Shown here one piece after another: positions 11,460 through 21,195 of a stretch of 64,000 bases of DNA. How positions within the stretch are numbered: position 1 is the first letter of the stretch; the number at the start of each line of letters is the position of its first letter. Origin of the DNA: Vesta saturnalis (lineage: Eukaryota > Arthropoda > Insecta > Coleoptera > Lampyridae). Location of the stretch: contig JARFJB010001819.1 in the NCBI GenBank assembly GCA_036346205.1, positions 3,578,501-3,642,500 on the forward strand, given 5' to 3'. The notes beneath the pieces are model-generated. The model was not told where the DNA came from. It saw only the letters and a program-made list of their open reading frames with translations, and made no database searches. Made by a program: the position numbers and the translations under genes.

Positions 11460-12460
11460 TCACGAGGGTCCTGCGAGTGGGGTAGCTGGTGTTTTTTGAT
11501 CACCTCCACCTCCAAAAATCTTTTCGGCGATAAGGTTTTTATTATTCAGGGAGTTTTCCACATACCCTTCTGCAACAGTTGCAGACTTCCATCCCCCATG
11601 TTTTTTTAAAACGTCAACAGTCGCACCTGAATCAGCTAGTAGAGATGCAGAGGTTCGCCAACAACAATGTCCTGTATATGACGACGCATCTGGTAGGTTT
11701 AAGAATGTTGCAACTTTCTGGGGCAATTTTCCAAATATGTTCTTTCCTACAGGTTGCACTGTACACTGCTTATTAAAGTAACGAACAAAAAATCTTGAAT
11801 GGGGAGTTTCGGCTTTTCTCAATGACATATATTTCTTGTAGATTTTTGTATAACTAATGACAGTTTTATCTGAATCTTTTACAACGAAGTTCCTCTCTGT
11901 TCCATTTTTGGTAGCTCTAATGTTAACAAAAAGTCTGTTGCCCAAATCAGTCACATTATTAATTGACAATTCGACTAATTCAAGGCCTCTACAAGCCCCT
12001 GCCACATCAAATATGAGTGCTACCTACAAAAAAATCATTTTTAAAAGTAGGTACAATGATTTTTGGACATACTCACTTTTGTCATTAAAAATGTGTCCTT
12101 TAGAAACGTATCAATCTGTTCTAGAGTTAGTACCTTTGACTTCTTCGTTTTGTAACCAAAATTTTTCCTTTTCAGAAGTATCGTCAATTTGTGGAATTTA
12201 CTTATATCAACATTATGTTTAACGTTAAGCATAGTTTTTAACATTGAATACTGGGCCCACAATGTAGAAGCAGCAAATTCGTTTACCTTTTCATTAAAAA
12301 ATACCAGCAAAGCATCTTCGTTAAAATTTGTAATGTTCTTTTCACAGCACCACTTTAAAAATATATCACACTCTTTATCGTAAATTTTACGAGATTTGGA
12401 AGGCAGTAAGTCTTCTAAAGCCTCTTCAGCGGCTTTTTCTAGATCAAATTCGTCGTACAC
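11460..12460 (-). CDS. Crypton-like tyrosine recombinase (two exons)
   Basis: An apparently intact gene. Exon 1 is 12460-12077 and exon 2 is 12023-11460. The 53-bp intron 12076-12024 has GTGAGT...TTGTAG borders. The product is about 315 residues with no internal stop. The N-terminal core-binding half has the motif LLPSKSRKIYDKE..IFLKWC. The catalytic half shows the full tyrosine-recombinase set: R140 (GACRGLEL), H247 and R251 (GHCCWRTSA), H270 (HGGWK) and the nucleophile Y282 (EGYVEN). The tail is glycine/proline-rich (GGGGD...PATPLAGP). Such recombinases cut and rejoin DNA through a tyrosine-phosphate link; in insects similar proteins belong to Cryptons or stand alone. No GCR1-type DNA-binding domain is seen. 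The gene lies within the MULE, between its catalytic and C19-like segments, and all three share one strand. Confidence 0.85.
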
Positions 12461-12629
12461 ATTTATTACCCTTTTGTAAAATTTTTTTCAAATATGGCTA
12501 CCGCTGTTTACTAATTCCCATGTTAACCGACTGTTTTTTTTTTCAAATAGCAAGATTTCTAGATAATTTTATGCAAATTTGTCACATTGACACGAATAAA
12601 GTTGGAATTATTGTACATAAATATACTAT

Positions 12630-14238
12630 TTACTTGAACCAGTTTTTAAGGACAGCTTTAAAAATTCGAAGGCTTTTGTAGAACTAGATTCTATTACTTG
12701 ACGGAACGAATTACGTGTACTTGCAGAAGCTAAAATATGTATTTTGTGTAATGTATTTAAACTTTTTTTCTGTAATTGAGGGACATAAATTTCCATTTTC
12801 GAGCATACTAATGCCAATTCTATTTTTTTTTTTACTAAGTTCTGTAGTATTCCAATCCGGTCGAACACTGAGATAGGTACGTTTAATTTTTTTTGCATCA
12901 TTTTTGTTTCGCTAATTTTGCTCGAACAACAAATCACAAGATTTATCAAATGAAGAACTTGAAGGTTCTACATGGGAAATACTTTTCATATCGTACATAT
13001 TTTTCTTATTTTCATCAGAAGTATTTTTATTTAAATCAAAATTCTCAACTTCAAACGGAATATTTGATGTGTTATTAATATTTGTCTCACAATCTTTTTT
13101 TTTCTACTTCACAAATTATTTCTTCGTCATTTAGATCAAGTTTTTTTGCTGCAGCTAATTTCGCTTTGCCTGAAAATGATTTCAAATGTATACTTAAAAG
13201 TTTATCGATACGCATCGACATTCATTCTTTAATATATGATTCTACAAATGATTAAATTCTGATTCTACGATAGATGAACTAATATGTATTTTTTCGCGTT
13301 TAAACGCACTTATCATAGTACCTGTATACAGTGGAAAATAATATAATAGATTTTTTATTTTAGAGGTGATGGCAGGAGCAAAATATGAATTAATGGATTC
13401 GTCCTGAGGGGCAGAAGTCACTTTATTTTTGCAATCTTCGATTAAAATATTTGACCAATTACCAACAGTGTTATTTTCAAAATTTTGAAGATCATTATTG
13501 TCATTAAAGAGTAATAACTGTTCTGCTGAAATATCTTTATCGATGTTTTTGTGTTCTATTATATTATTTAGATCTGTATTACCCTTAATTATACCATGCA
13601 AATATTTTGAAGCTTGATCAGCTAAACTATCTGATTTATTTGGATTTAATCCACAGCCTTTGTTATTACTGAGAATTATAACAGATCTAATGTTGTTTTT
13701 AAATTCCTGAAAATCAGTTACTTTTGTTAAATATCCCAAGATTAACATATAAAATGTTTTTACTCGTGGATGTAAATTTTTGAATTCATCCCACCGGGAA
13801 ATTAAGTTTATATAGTGCGATATATCCAAACGAATAATGCATGACGGTAAAGAATGTGGAAAATCAGTAAGATAACAAAAACATCGTTGCAGATAATCTT
13901 TAAAACTCTCACATTGTCCAAATGATTTTGCTATAGCACCCACCAGTGCTTTGTCAAAATCGTAAACTATCTGATTTGGATATGGAAAATTTCGTTTATG
14001 AGTGCAACCTATTCTAATAATTTCGTTAAACCAGTACAGGATTGCATTCGTATTTTGTACTGTACTTAACATTTGAAATACAGGTATTTTTGATGTTGGT
14101 GTTTCTACCATTATCTGATACAAATGTATGTGCGCACACAATTCATTCGTTGTAACTTTAATTTTTTGTCTAACGATCTCGTAGCATCGACACGAATGAA
14201 ATTTGAATGTTTAAGATATATTGCCATTTGTTCTTGTG
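12630..14238 (-). pseudogene. MULE-like transposase, catalytic and middle part
   Basis: Minus-strand continuation of the gene whose start lies at 16088-16690. Recognisable acidic motifs are FIRVDATRSL (first D, about 14200), QIVYDFDKALVGAI (second D, about 13970) and SSSIVESEFNHL (E, about 13260). Between them lie the family stretches VFQMLSTVQNTNAILYW and CIIRLDISHYINLISRW. A stop follows VESEFNHL, but coding character persists through AKLAAAKKLDLNDEE (about 13150) and RTYLSVRPDWNTTELS...LENGNLCPSI (about 12860-12780), with frame changes. The family is the MULE/NOF-like type common in aphids and other insects. The assignment is from memory of motif order, not a search. Confidence 0.7.
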
Positions 14239-14240
14239 TA
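14239..14240. repeat. TA target duplication (left) of the nested mariner-like element
   Basis: TA precedes CAGAGTGGTTC. The other TA is at 16088-16089, directly after the right end. Confidence 0.75.
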
Positions 14241-16087
14241 CAGAGTGGTTCATTTTCGACGTTTTCTTATGGGAAGTACCCTTTCTATTACAGATAGACA
14301 AAAAGTAATATGAGGTCCTTGTGCTCGATTTGGTGTTAATTAAGATCCAATAGTCATAATCAAGATATCTCTGACTGTTATTGCGCAATTAGCCAAAATT
14401 GAAAAATGGCGATTTTGAAAAACTGAAATAACTTTTTTATTTCTAAATGTATCGACAAACTGTAAACACATTCTTAAGACGCTTTTTTAAGTAGAATCCG
14501 TTAGTGTATTCATATTTTTAATACCTCCTTAATTTAAAAAGATATGACATAAAGTTGTATTTTTTATATGGAAACTATAGTTGGTTATGACATTTTTAAA
14601 TGACATTTTTTTGTGCTTTTTAAAAATATGTAACACCTCTATGCTATTTTAATAAGTAATTGATTTTTTTAAGTTTTTCTTATTTATGTTTTATATTAAT
14701 AATACACGGTAGGCATAGGAAGCTGAGATTTATTTAAATAAAAACAATGATACCTATATGTCAAATAATAAATTAAAAATTAGAAGTGCCCAACAAAGTG
14801 ATCTTGGAATTTAGTTATTAACATGCCTAATTATACAAATTCAGAAAAAAATTCCATGTGTTTTATATTATCCGAAGAATGTGGCGTCGGAATTATATTT
14901 ACAACATTTTCCTGAAAGGCAGCAGCCAAATAAAAATATTTTTGAACGGTATAGTTAATAGAAATTAAAATTTGTGCTGCTCAAAACAATATCTTAATTC
15001 ATTTTAAGTTACAGAAAAATTTTATTGAATTCGGTTCTTTTAAAAATCCCAGGCCAAAAACTTACTTTAAACAAAATTCTGAAGAAAATTCAATGATCGT
15101 CTTAGGATAAGTCGAAGCAGAGCCAACTTCATCTAGACAAATGAAGGAGTTAAAAGAAAGTGTTCGTGTGGCTTTTACACAATTAACAGCATTATCTATA
15201 TATAACTCTATAAATTCAATTAGAAGACGATGCGAAGTCTGCATCCAAAAAGAGGGCGCTCAGTTTGAAAAATATTTGTAGTTTTAGTGTGTTTTTTATA
15301 TTGATATTCTGTGTTCATATTTTTGTTCGTTTATAGAATTAGACGTTTACATACGTATAAAAATTGATTTGCTGTTAGCTTTTCATAATTTCTGATGATG
15401 TTATATTGTTTATTTTCATTTCATTTCAATTTGCATTTGAGGTTTTTTGATAATTTTATATTCAATCTTTAGATTTCATAATTTATTACCATTCCACAAG
15501 AACAACATTACAATTAAACTTATTTGAATTACAAAATGTCTCTAAAATATTTTACTGGAAGTGAAATTTCTTTTTTGCGTAGAATTCAATTTCATGTCTT
15601 GTTTTCTAAGCCAACTGTTATCCTTAATAAATATACCAATTAAGAAAAACTTAAAAAAAATCAATTAATTATTAAAATAGCATAGAGGTGGTATATATTT
15701 TTAAAAAGCACAAAAAAAATGTCATTTAAAAATGTCATAGCCAACTATGGCCTCCATATAAAAAAATACAACTTTATGTCATATCTTTTTAAGTTAAGGA
15801 GGTATTAAAAATATGAATGCACCAACGGATTCTACTTAAAAAAGTGCCTTAAGAATGTTTTTACAGTTTGTCGATACATTTAGAAATAAGAAAATTATTC
15901 AAGTTTTTCAGAATCGCCATTTTTTCAATTTTGGCTAATTGCGCAATAATAGTTAGAGATATCTTGATTATCACTATTGGATCTTAATTAACACCAAAAT
16001 CGAGCACAAGGGTCCAATATTACTTTTTGTCTATCTGTAATAGAAAGGGTACTTCCCATAAGAAAACATGGAAAATGAACCACCCTG
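14241..16087. mobile_element. Mariner-like element nested in the MULE transposase gene
   Basis: An 1,847-bp element. The ends read CAGAGTGGTTCATTTTC and CAGGGTGGTTCATTTTC inwards, with inverted repeats of about 450 bp (14241-14690 and 15640-16087) and TA flanks. Removing it and one TA joins FYYCT to QEQMAIYLKHSNF in frame in the MULE gene. This shows the insertion directly and that it came after the MULE gene was established here. Its own gene is on the plus strand and internally deleted (see 14823-15281). Confidence 0.9.
14823..15281 (+). pseudogene. DUF4817-type mariner-like transposase, internally deleted
   Basis: The start reads MPNYTNSEKNSMCFIL, then after a frame change VASELYLQHFPERQQPNKN (about 14880-14940), the typical N-terminal helix-turn-helix (DUF4817) of insect mariner-like transposases. 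The end reads SIRRRCEVCIQKEGAQFEKYL with a stop near 15281, matching the C-terminus of the same family. The catalytic middle, with the DDE residues, is missing, so it is non-autonomous. Confidence 0.7.
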
Positions 16088-16690
16088 TACAGTAGTAGAA
16101 TGGATCCAATCCAATTGAGTGTCCCGTATGAGTACTATACTTCATTTGTTTTATATTTTCTATTGGATCACTAACAGATATTCCTAAATCTATATTGCGT
16201 CTTTGTTCTTTAGCTTTCCGTAAAACATTAGTATTTGGTAAATGCGGTGGCTCATTATCACCAAAACTCATAAGTTTGTCGAATTCCTTTCTACGCCACA
16301 TACATGGCAAAATATTTGCATCAACCATTTCTTTGGAAACTTGAATTCTTCTCTTACCTTTCAATTGTCGTTTTTTTATGTGTAATTGAATTATCGAAAT
16401 TTTCAATGATACATTCCATTGTTACATCAGGTTGCGTTATAGATTTGTTAATAACACAACCTTTAAAAATGCAATTATATTCTGGACATTGACCTGCTAT
16501 AGTTAAAAAAATTCCAGTTCCAGATATTTTGCAACATTTAAAAGTTAAAAGACATGGTAATTTCGTAAAGGCATATATTTCTGCATTATAGCTTGTCAGT
16601 TCATACCTTGCGTAATAAAACGTTATATTTTCTTTCTTTTAAAAGATTATCCGTATAAAATACTTCTTCGAGAGCTATCATTAACCAAAG
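16088..16690 (-). pseudogene. MULE-like transposase, N-terminal part
   Basis: Minus-strand coding sequence upstream of the nested insertion. It includes GQCPEYNCIFKGC (about 16500), a frame change, then RQLKGKRRIQVSKEM, CMWRRKEFDKLMSFGDNEPP, NTNVLRKAKEQRR, LGISVSDPIENI and HSIGLDPFYYC. The CPxxxCxFKGC cysteine pattern fits the zinc-finger-like N-terminal region of MULE-type transposases. Coding character continues a little upstream (LEEVFYTDNLLKERKYNVLL, about 16620-16690). The element splits it from the catalytic part at 14238. Confidence 0.65.
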
Positions 16691-17344
16691 TTTATAAGAT
16701 AAGTTTAAGTTGAAAGTGATAAGATCATTATTAGTTTCATTTAAAGACTTATCTTGATCTAATTCGCTAATTGATGAATTAATCTCAACATTGAAAAACT
16801 TTAAAATTTTTTGTAATATTACGTAAATATACTTTGGCTTTAAGTGCTTCTTACTATATCAGGATTTTGTTTAGTAATATTGCTAATTTTTGTATAAATT
16901 TCGAGTTAGTTAGGTTTACCGTTAGGACATATTATATTACGAAAATCTTGGGATGAAATAATGTTAAAAATATATTCTACATGCGCAGACATATTAGACA
17001 ATTACGTGAGATACAAAACAAAGAAAGACAATATCGCATACAAAGTGCGGAAAATATGTTATTTTTCTTTTCAGATAACTTATGGTATTAAATGCTGATC
17101 AAACTCGCTCGTGAACGCATAAACAAAACAAGTGCGTAACGCTAATAGCTATCATGCCGCTAAAGTACTTCCCTAGGACGCTGGCGTATACAGGAAGAAT
17201 AATGGAAGTCACGAAAGGTATCGCACATGGAGACAGGCAGAGAAATGGTAGGTGATACCGCGCAAGAACGCAAACATGTGAGAAGGAATGGTGGGAGGTC
17301 ACTGACGGCCGACACAGACGTACCGTACTTAGTAAGGCGGTACG
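16691..17344. other. 5' region of the MULE gene, with a GC-richer patch
   Basis: No clear coding sequence. The stretch 17085-17345 is clearly richer in GC than its surroundings and lies between the MULE gene start and the right inverted repeat. This is where a promoter would be expected on the minus strand, though no specific signal was identified. Confidence 0.3.
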
Positions 17345-18036
17345 GCCTGGAACAAGTCTTACTCAAGAAAATCGGTCAAGAGTAAAGTAGGCCTTATATT
17401 GTTATACTCGTCGTAATAATTTTGTTCTGAGTTGTTCTACACTGTTATAAACATGATCTAAATCGACAATGCTGTAAGTTATTTTGTTTATGAAAAAGTA
17501 GCAAAACTCTTTTTCTAAATACTCTTAAATTGTGTGACCAATTAAACTAATACTTTGGAACAATGTTCAGAACAATTGGAACAACCTAGAACAACCTTGA
17601 AAAGTTTGATTTTCGAAAAATGGGGGGCCACTAAAAAAACATTGTTATATCTTTGTAAATACATCTTTCGGAGAATTCGTACTTTGGAACAATGTTTAGA
17701 ACAACTAGAACAATCCAGAACAACCAAAAAAATTTGATTTTTTAAAAAATGGGGGCAACTAAAAACATTTTTTGTTATATCTTTGTAAATACATCTTTCG
17801 GAGAATTCGTACTTTGGAACAATGTTTAGAACTAGAACAATTCAGACGAACAAAAAAATTGGATTTTTCAAAAAATGGGGAGCCGTTATAAAAACCCGTT
17901 TTCTTGCATTTTTTTTCTCTTGTTTTTTGGGTTTTCGCCTTATAACTCTGGAACAATATAGAAAAACATAGAACAACCTGGAACAACTAAAAAAATATTA
18001 AAAATTAAAAAATGGGGGGGCTAACTTTATACACAC
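17345..18036. repeat. Right long terminal inverted repeat of foldback MULE
   Basis: Reverse complement of 9035-9735, with the same tandem subunits (near 17610, 17740 and 17870). It ends GCTAACTTTATACACAC. Confidence 0.85.
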
Positions 18037-18045
18037 GAATCTGAT
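18037..18045. repeat. 9-bp target-site duplication (right copy)
   Basis: GAATCTGAT, identical to 9026-9034. Confidence 0.9.
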
Positions 18046-18740
18046 ACATATTGCAATCAGTTCTTGGTGGCTGACATCGGGTGTACAGTCGAGGATGATA
18101 GAAAAATATTTAGCTTTTTTCACCATGTTTAAACTTTTAGATCTAACGTTACTTCCTAATAAAGTTATAACTTCGTTTTGAATTTTGTTCCCAAGATAAT
18201 AAGGCATATTTTTGTGCGCTTTCGTTTGGGACTGATTGACATGTTCAGACATAATAGGATCGAATTTTGCGATCATTTCGATACATTTCAAAAAGTTGCC
18301 AATATTTTTTTCATATAATTTATTAGTAGCACCTCGAAAGGCTATGTTCGGTTCAGTCAAAAATTGAACCGTATAAAAAATACGCTCAAAAACGGCATGC
18401 CAATATTTTGTTTCTTTATTGAATATCTTTTGTGCCTCAGAATCTATAGTTTTATTCTTTTTCATTCGATTTAAAAGATCTGTCTATCCCTTCAAATTCT
18501 GGTAAGTTACTTTTTTCGTGGTAACTTAAATGTTCACTTAAATGATGCCAATCATTAAGCCCAGTATCGTTGCTTAATTTTATAGTTTTCGCAGAATTTG
18601 CAATAAAAACAATATACAGAATTCTTTTCTTTAGAATATAACAACCATTCTCGCTTAACTTTTTGATTATTATGTAAAATTCTAGTAAAATACCTGTCAG
18701 AAAACTTACGTCCTGATTCGTCTTTAGGGTAAATTGATTT
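18037..18740 (-). pseudogene. hAT transposase (TTF zinc finger, ZMYM1-like), N-terminal part
   Basis: The minus-strand start of the split hAT gene. Near 18740-18500 it reads YPKDESGRKFSDRYF, REWLLYSKEKNSVYCFYC and, after a frame change, GLNDWHHLSEHL, which is the TTF-type zinc-finger region. At 18465-18050 an open stretch gives KIFNKETKYWHAVFERI, EKNIGNFLKCIEMIAKFDP, YLGNKIQNEVI and AKYFSIILDCTPDVSHQE; DCTPD carries the first catalytic aspartate. It stops at the MULE insertion and continues at 9034. The hAT termini and 8-bp duplication were not found. Confidence 0.85.
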
Positions 18741-18862
18741 CTAATCTATATTACTTTTGTAATAAGACAAGTGTTTTATTTTGTGAATAAAAATGTAATA
18801 TCAACACAAAAATGTAAATGACCAAATTATTCATTTATTGCAAAATTAAAATTCATTTAATA

Positions 18863-21195
18863 CAGGATGTCCGGATATTAATGCAACAAAAATTATCCAC
18901 AGATTCTCAAAACGAAATTAGGAGACCCGTATTTTTTATTTTTCCCAAATTACCCCCATTTCGGAATTACAGCCCCCTGAAATTTGTACCCAAGGATAGT
19001 TTTTATTTAATAAGTCAGAAGCCTCTTATGGGAAAATTACGGAATTTGGTACACAGGGGTCTTGTGACATGTAGAATCTGATGGCGTGATGCTTTTCGGG
19101 ATGAGAATCCGTTAAGATACTTTTTTGAGTGCCCTCTTGTCTTTGGAGCCCCAAAACTATGTCCGAATATTACAATTTCTTAAAATCCTTTAGAAAGCTA
19201 ATTAAATTTAGAAACGATTTTATCCTTTGCAATTTTTTCGTAAAATGCGTCCTATGCGAGAAAAATTGCAAAATGTGATCGAATGCATATCGACATTTGC
19301 ATGAAATCGTATGTGGCTCGTAATCAATAAAGAAATTTGCTTTTTGAGATTTATTTAATGCAAAAATAATAACAAAGCAACTAAAACAAAAACTAAAACA
19401 AAATAACGTTAGTTTCCTAAAATGTGTTCAAAACGTGAACCGTCTTGTTCATCACAAGCCCGCAGACATTTTACAAAATGCTGACGTATTTTTACATAAT
19501 AGTAGGGAATCTGCTTAATTTCTTCAGCCGAGACAAGGATTCTTTCTTGTAATTGTTCGCGAATTCTAATTGGTACGGCATAAACGCGATCCTTCATGGC
19601 CCCCCAGAAAAAAAAGTCCATAGCGGTCAAATCTGGGAAACGAGGGGGGGGGGGCATTCTATTAGAGGAATTGTAACCGATTCAACGTCCTGGATAATTT
19701 TGATTCAGCCATTCGGTTACGAATCGCCTCCGGTGTGGTAAGGCACCATCGTGCATAAACAACAAATTACGTCTAATTTCGAGGGAACATCCTCCATAAG
19801 AATTGGTAGTTCATGTTCCAAAGATTCAGGTAAGTTTCGGCATTTAACCGAGGAGGCAAAAATGTGGGCCGATAATGTAATCCAACGATTCCAGCCCAGC
19901 AATTAATTGAAAACTTTTCTTGTAAATGTTCTGCCTTATAACGTGTGGATTTGCCAAGGCCCAGTAATGAAGGTTGTGGAGATTTATTATGCCATCTTTG
20001 TAAAGCACGCCTCATCGGTTCAAAATTCCGGATTTCGGTTGTACCTTTGAAGATCCCATAAGCAGAAATTTGTCCGTCGCGGAAAATCTTCTGGCTTAAG
20101 TTCTTGAACTTTTGAAAATGAAAAGACTTCAGTAACTGTCGTTTGATAAAACTGTGGATTCTTGTTCAGGGAAATCCAAGTTGCAGTGATGCGCGTCTTA
20201 TGCTTATTTCGGGGTTTTCTTCAAATAAATCTAAGATAGTTTATTCCTGTTGGTGTGTTAACATACGACGTCTTCCTGCATTGACTCTTCTTGCATTTAC
20301 AGAACCCGTTTCGATAAGTTGCCGGTCACACGCGTAAACGTCGAATGATATGGAAGTACTCGTTGGGGAAATCGGTCAACGTACAGTCTACGCGCGAGAT
20401 GTGAATTTCCACGGGCCTCTCCGTAAATCAGGTGGATTTGGACTTTTTCTTGAACGGAAAATCTCTCCATTTTTCTCATTAAACACAGCACAATAATAAT
20501 CTGACAACTGTTAAAACTAACTAATAATCTGACAGCTATTAAAAAGCAAATTTTTTGTTGATTACAAACACCAGCCACCTACGATTAACAAGTTGAATTT
20601 TATGCGAATGTCGAATACATTCTAGGAACACATTTTAGTAAACTAACCGTATTTTGTTATTTTGTTTTAGTTTTTGTTTTAGTTGCTTTGTCAATATTTT
20701 GCATTAAATAAATCTCAAAAAGCAAATTTCTTTATTGATTACGAGCCACATACGATTTCATGCAAATGTCGATATGCATTCGATGACATTTTGCAATTTT
20801 TCTCGCATTTTACGAAAAAATTGCAAGAGATAAAAACGTTTCTAAATTTAATAAGCTTCCTAAAGGATTTTAAGAAATTGTAATATTCGGACATAGTTTT
20901 GGGGCTCCAAAGACAAGAGGTCACTTAAAAAAGTATCTTAACTGATTCTCATCCCGAAAAGCATCACCCCATCAGATTCTACATGTCGCAAGACCTCTGT
21001 GTACCAAATTACGTAATTTTCCCATAAGAGTCTTCTGACTTATTAAATAAAAACTATTCTTGGGTGCGAATTTCAGGGGGCTGTAATTCCAAAAGGGCGG
21101 GGGGATGATTTGGGAAAAATACAAAATACGGGTTTCCTAATTTCGTTTTGAAAATCTGTGGACAACTTTTGTTGCATTAATTTCCGGACACCCTG
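18863..21195. mobile_element. Mariner-like element with TIRs of about 540 bp
   Basis: Ends CAGGATGTCCGG and CAGGGTGTCCGG (inwards) with TA on each side. Inverted repeats span 18863-19405 and 20655-21195 and are similar throughout, ending inside at 'caaagcaactaaaaca'. The transposase gene on the minus strand fills the space between them. Total length 2,333 bp. Confidence 0.88.
19409..20470 (-). pseudogene. DUF4817-type mariner-like transposase in the 18863 element
   Basis: It starts MERFSVQEKVQIHLIYGEA (about 20470), with RRLYVDRFPQR following: the N-terminal helix-turn-helix. After frame changes it shows the linker INARR-like GRRR stretch, then GWNRWITLSAHIFASSV / RPTFLPPRLNAETYLN (about 19900), RFPDLTAMDFFFWGAMKDRVY (about 19640) and the C-terminus CLRACDEQDGSRFEHIL with an end near 19409. 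SPDLTPxDFFLWG-type motifs are diagnostic of this transposase group. Multiple frameshifts make it inactive. Confidence 0.78.

Larger units (their letters stand above)
9035..18036. mobile_element. Foldback Mutator-like element with recombinase and transposase genes
   Basis: A 9,002-bp element inserted in the hAT gene. Both ends read GTGTGTATAAAGTTAGC inwards and are followed by long inverted repeats of about 700 bp containing internal tandem subrepeats. It is flanked by the 9-bp duplication GAATCTGAT. On its minus strand it carries a MULE-like D-D-E transposase gene (16690 to about 12630), a tyrosine recombinase gene (12460-11460) and a C19-like protease segment (about 11225-10640). A mariner-like element (14241-16087) and a small MITE-like block (10289-10508) are nested within. 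In layout it resembles Drosophila FB-NOF: foldback arms with tandem repeats around a MULE transposase. The recombinase is the novel part. Confidence 0.85.

Noticed and set aside
11579..12383. Plus-strand open frames across the recombinase
   Set aside because: Antisense to a gene with a complete catalytic set and splice sites; no motifs of their own.
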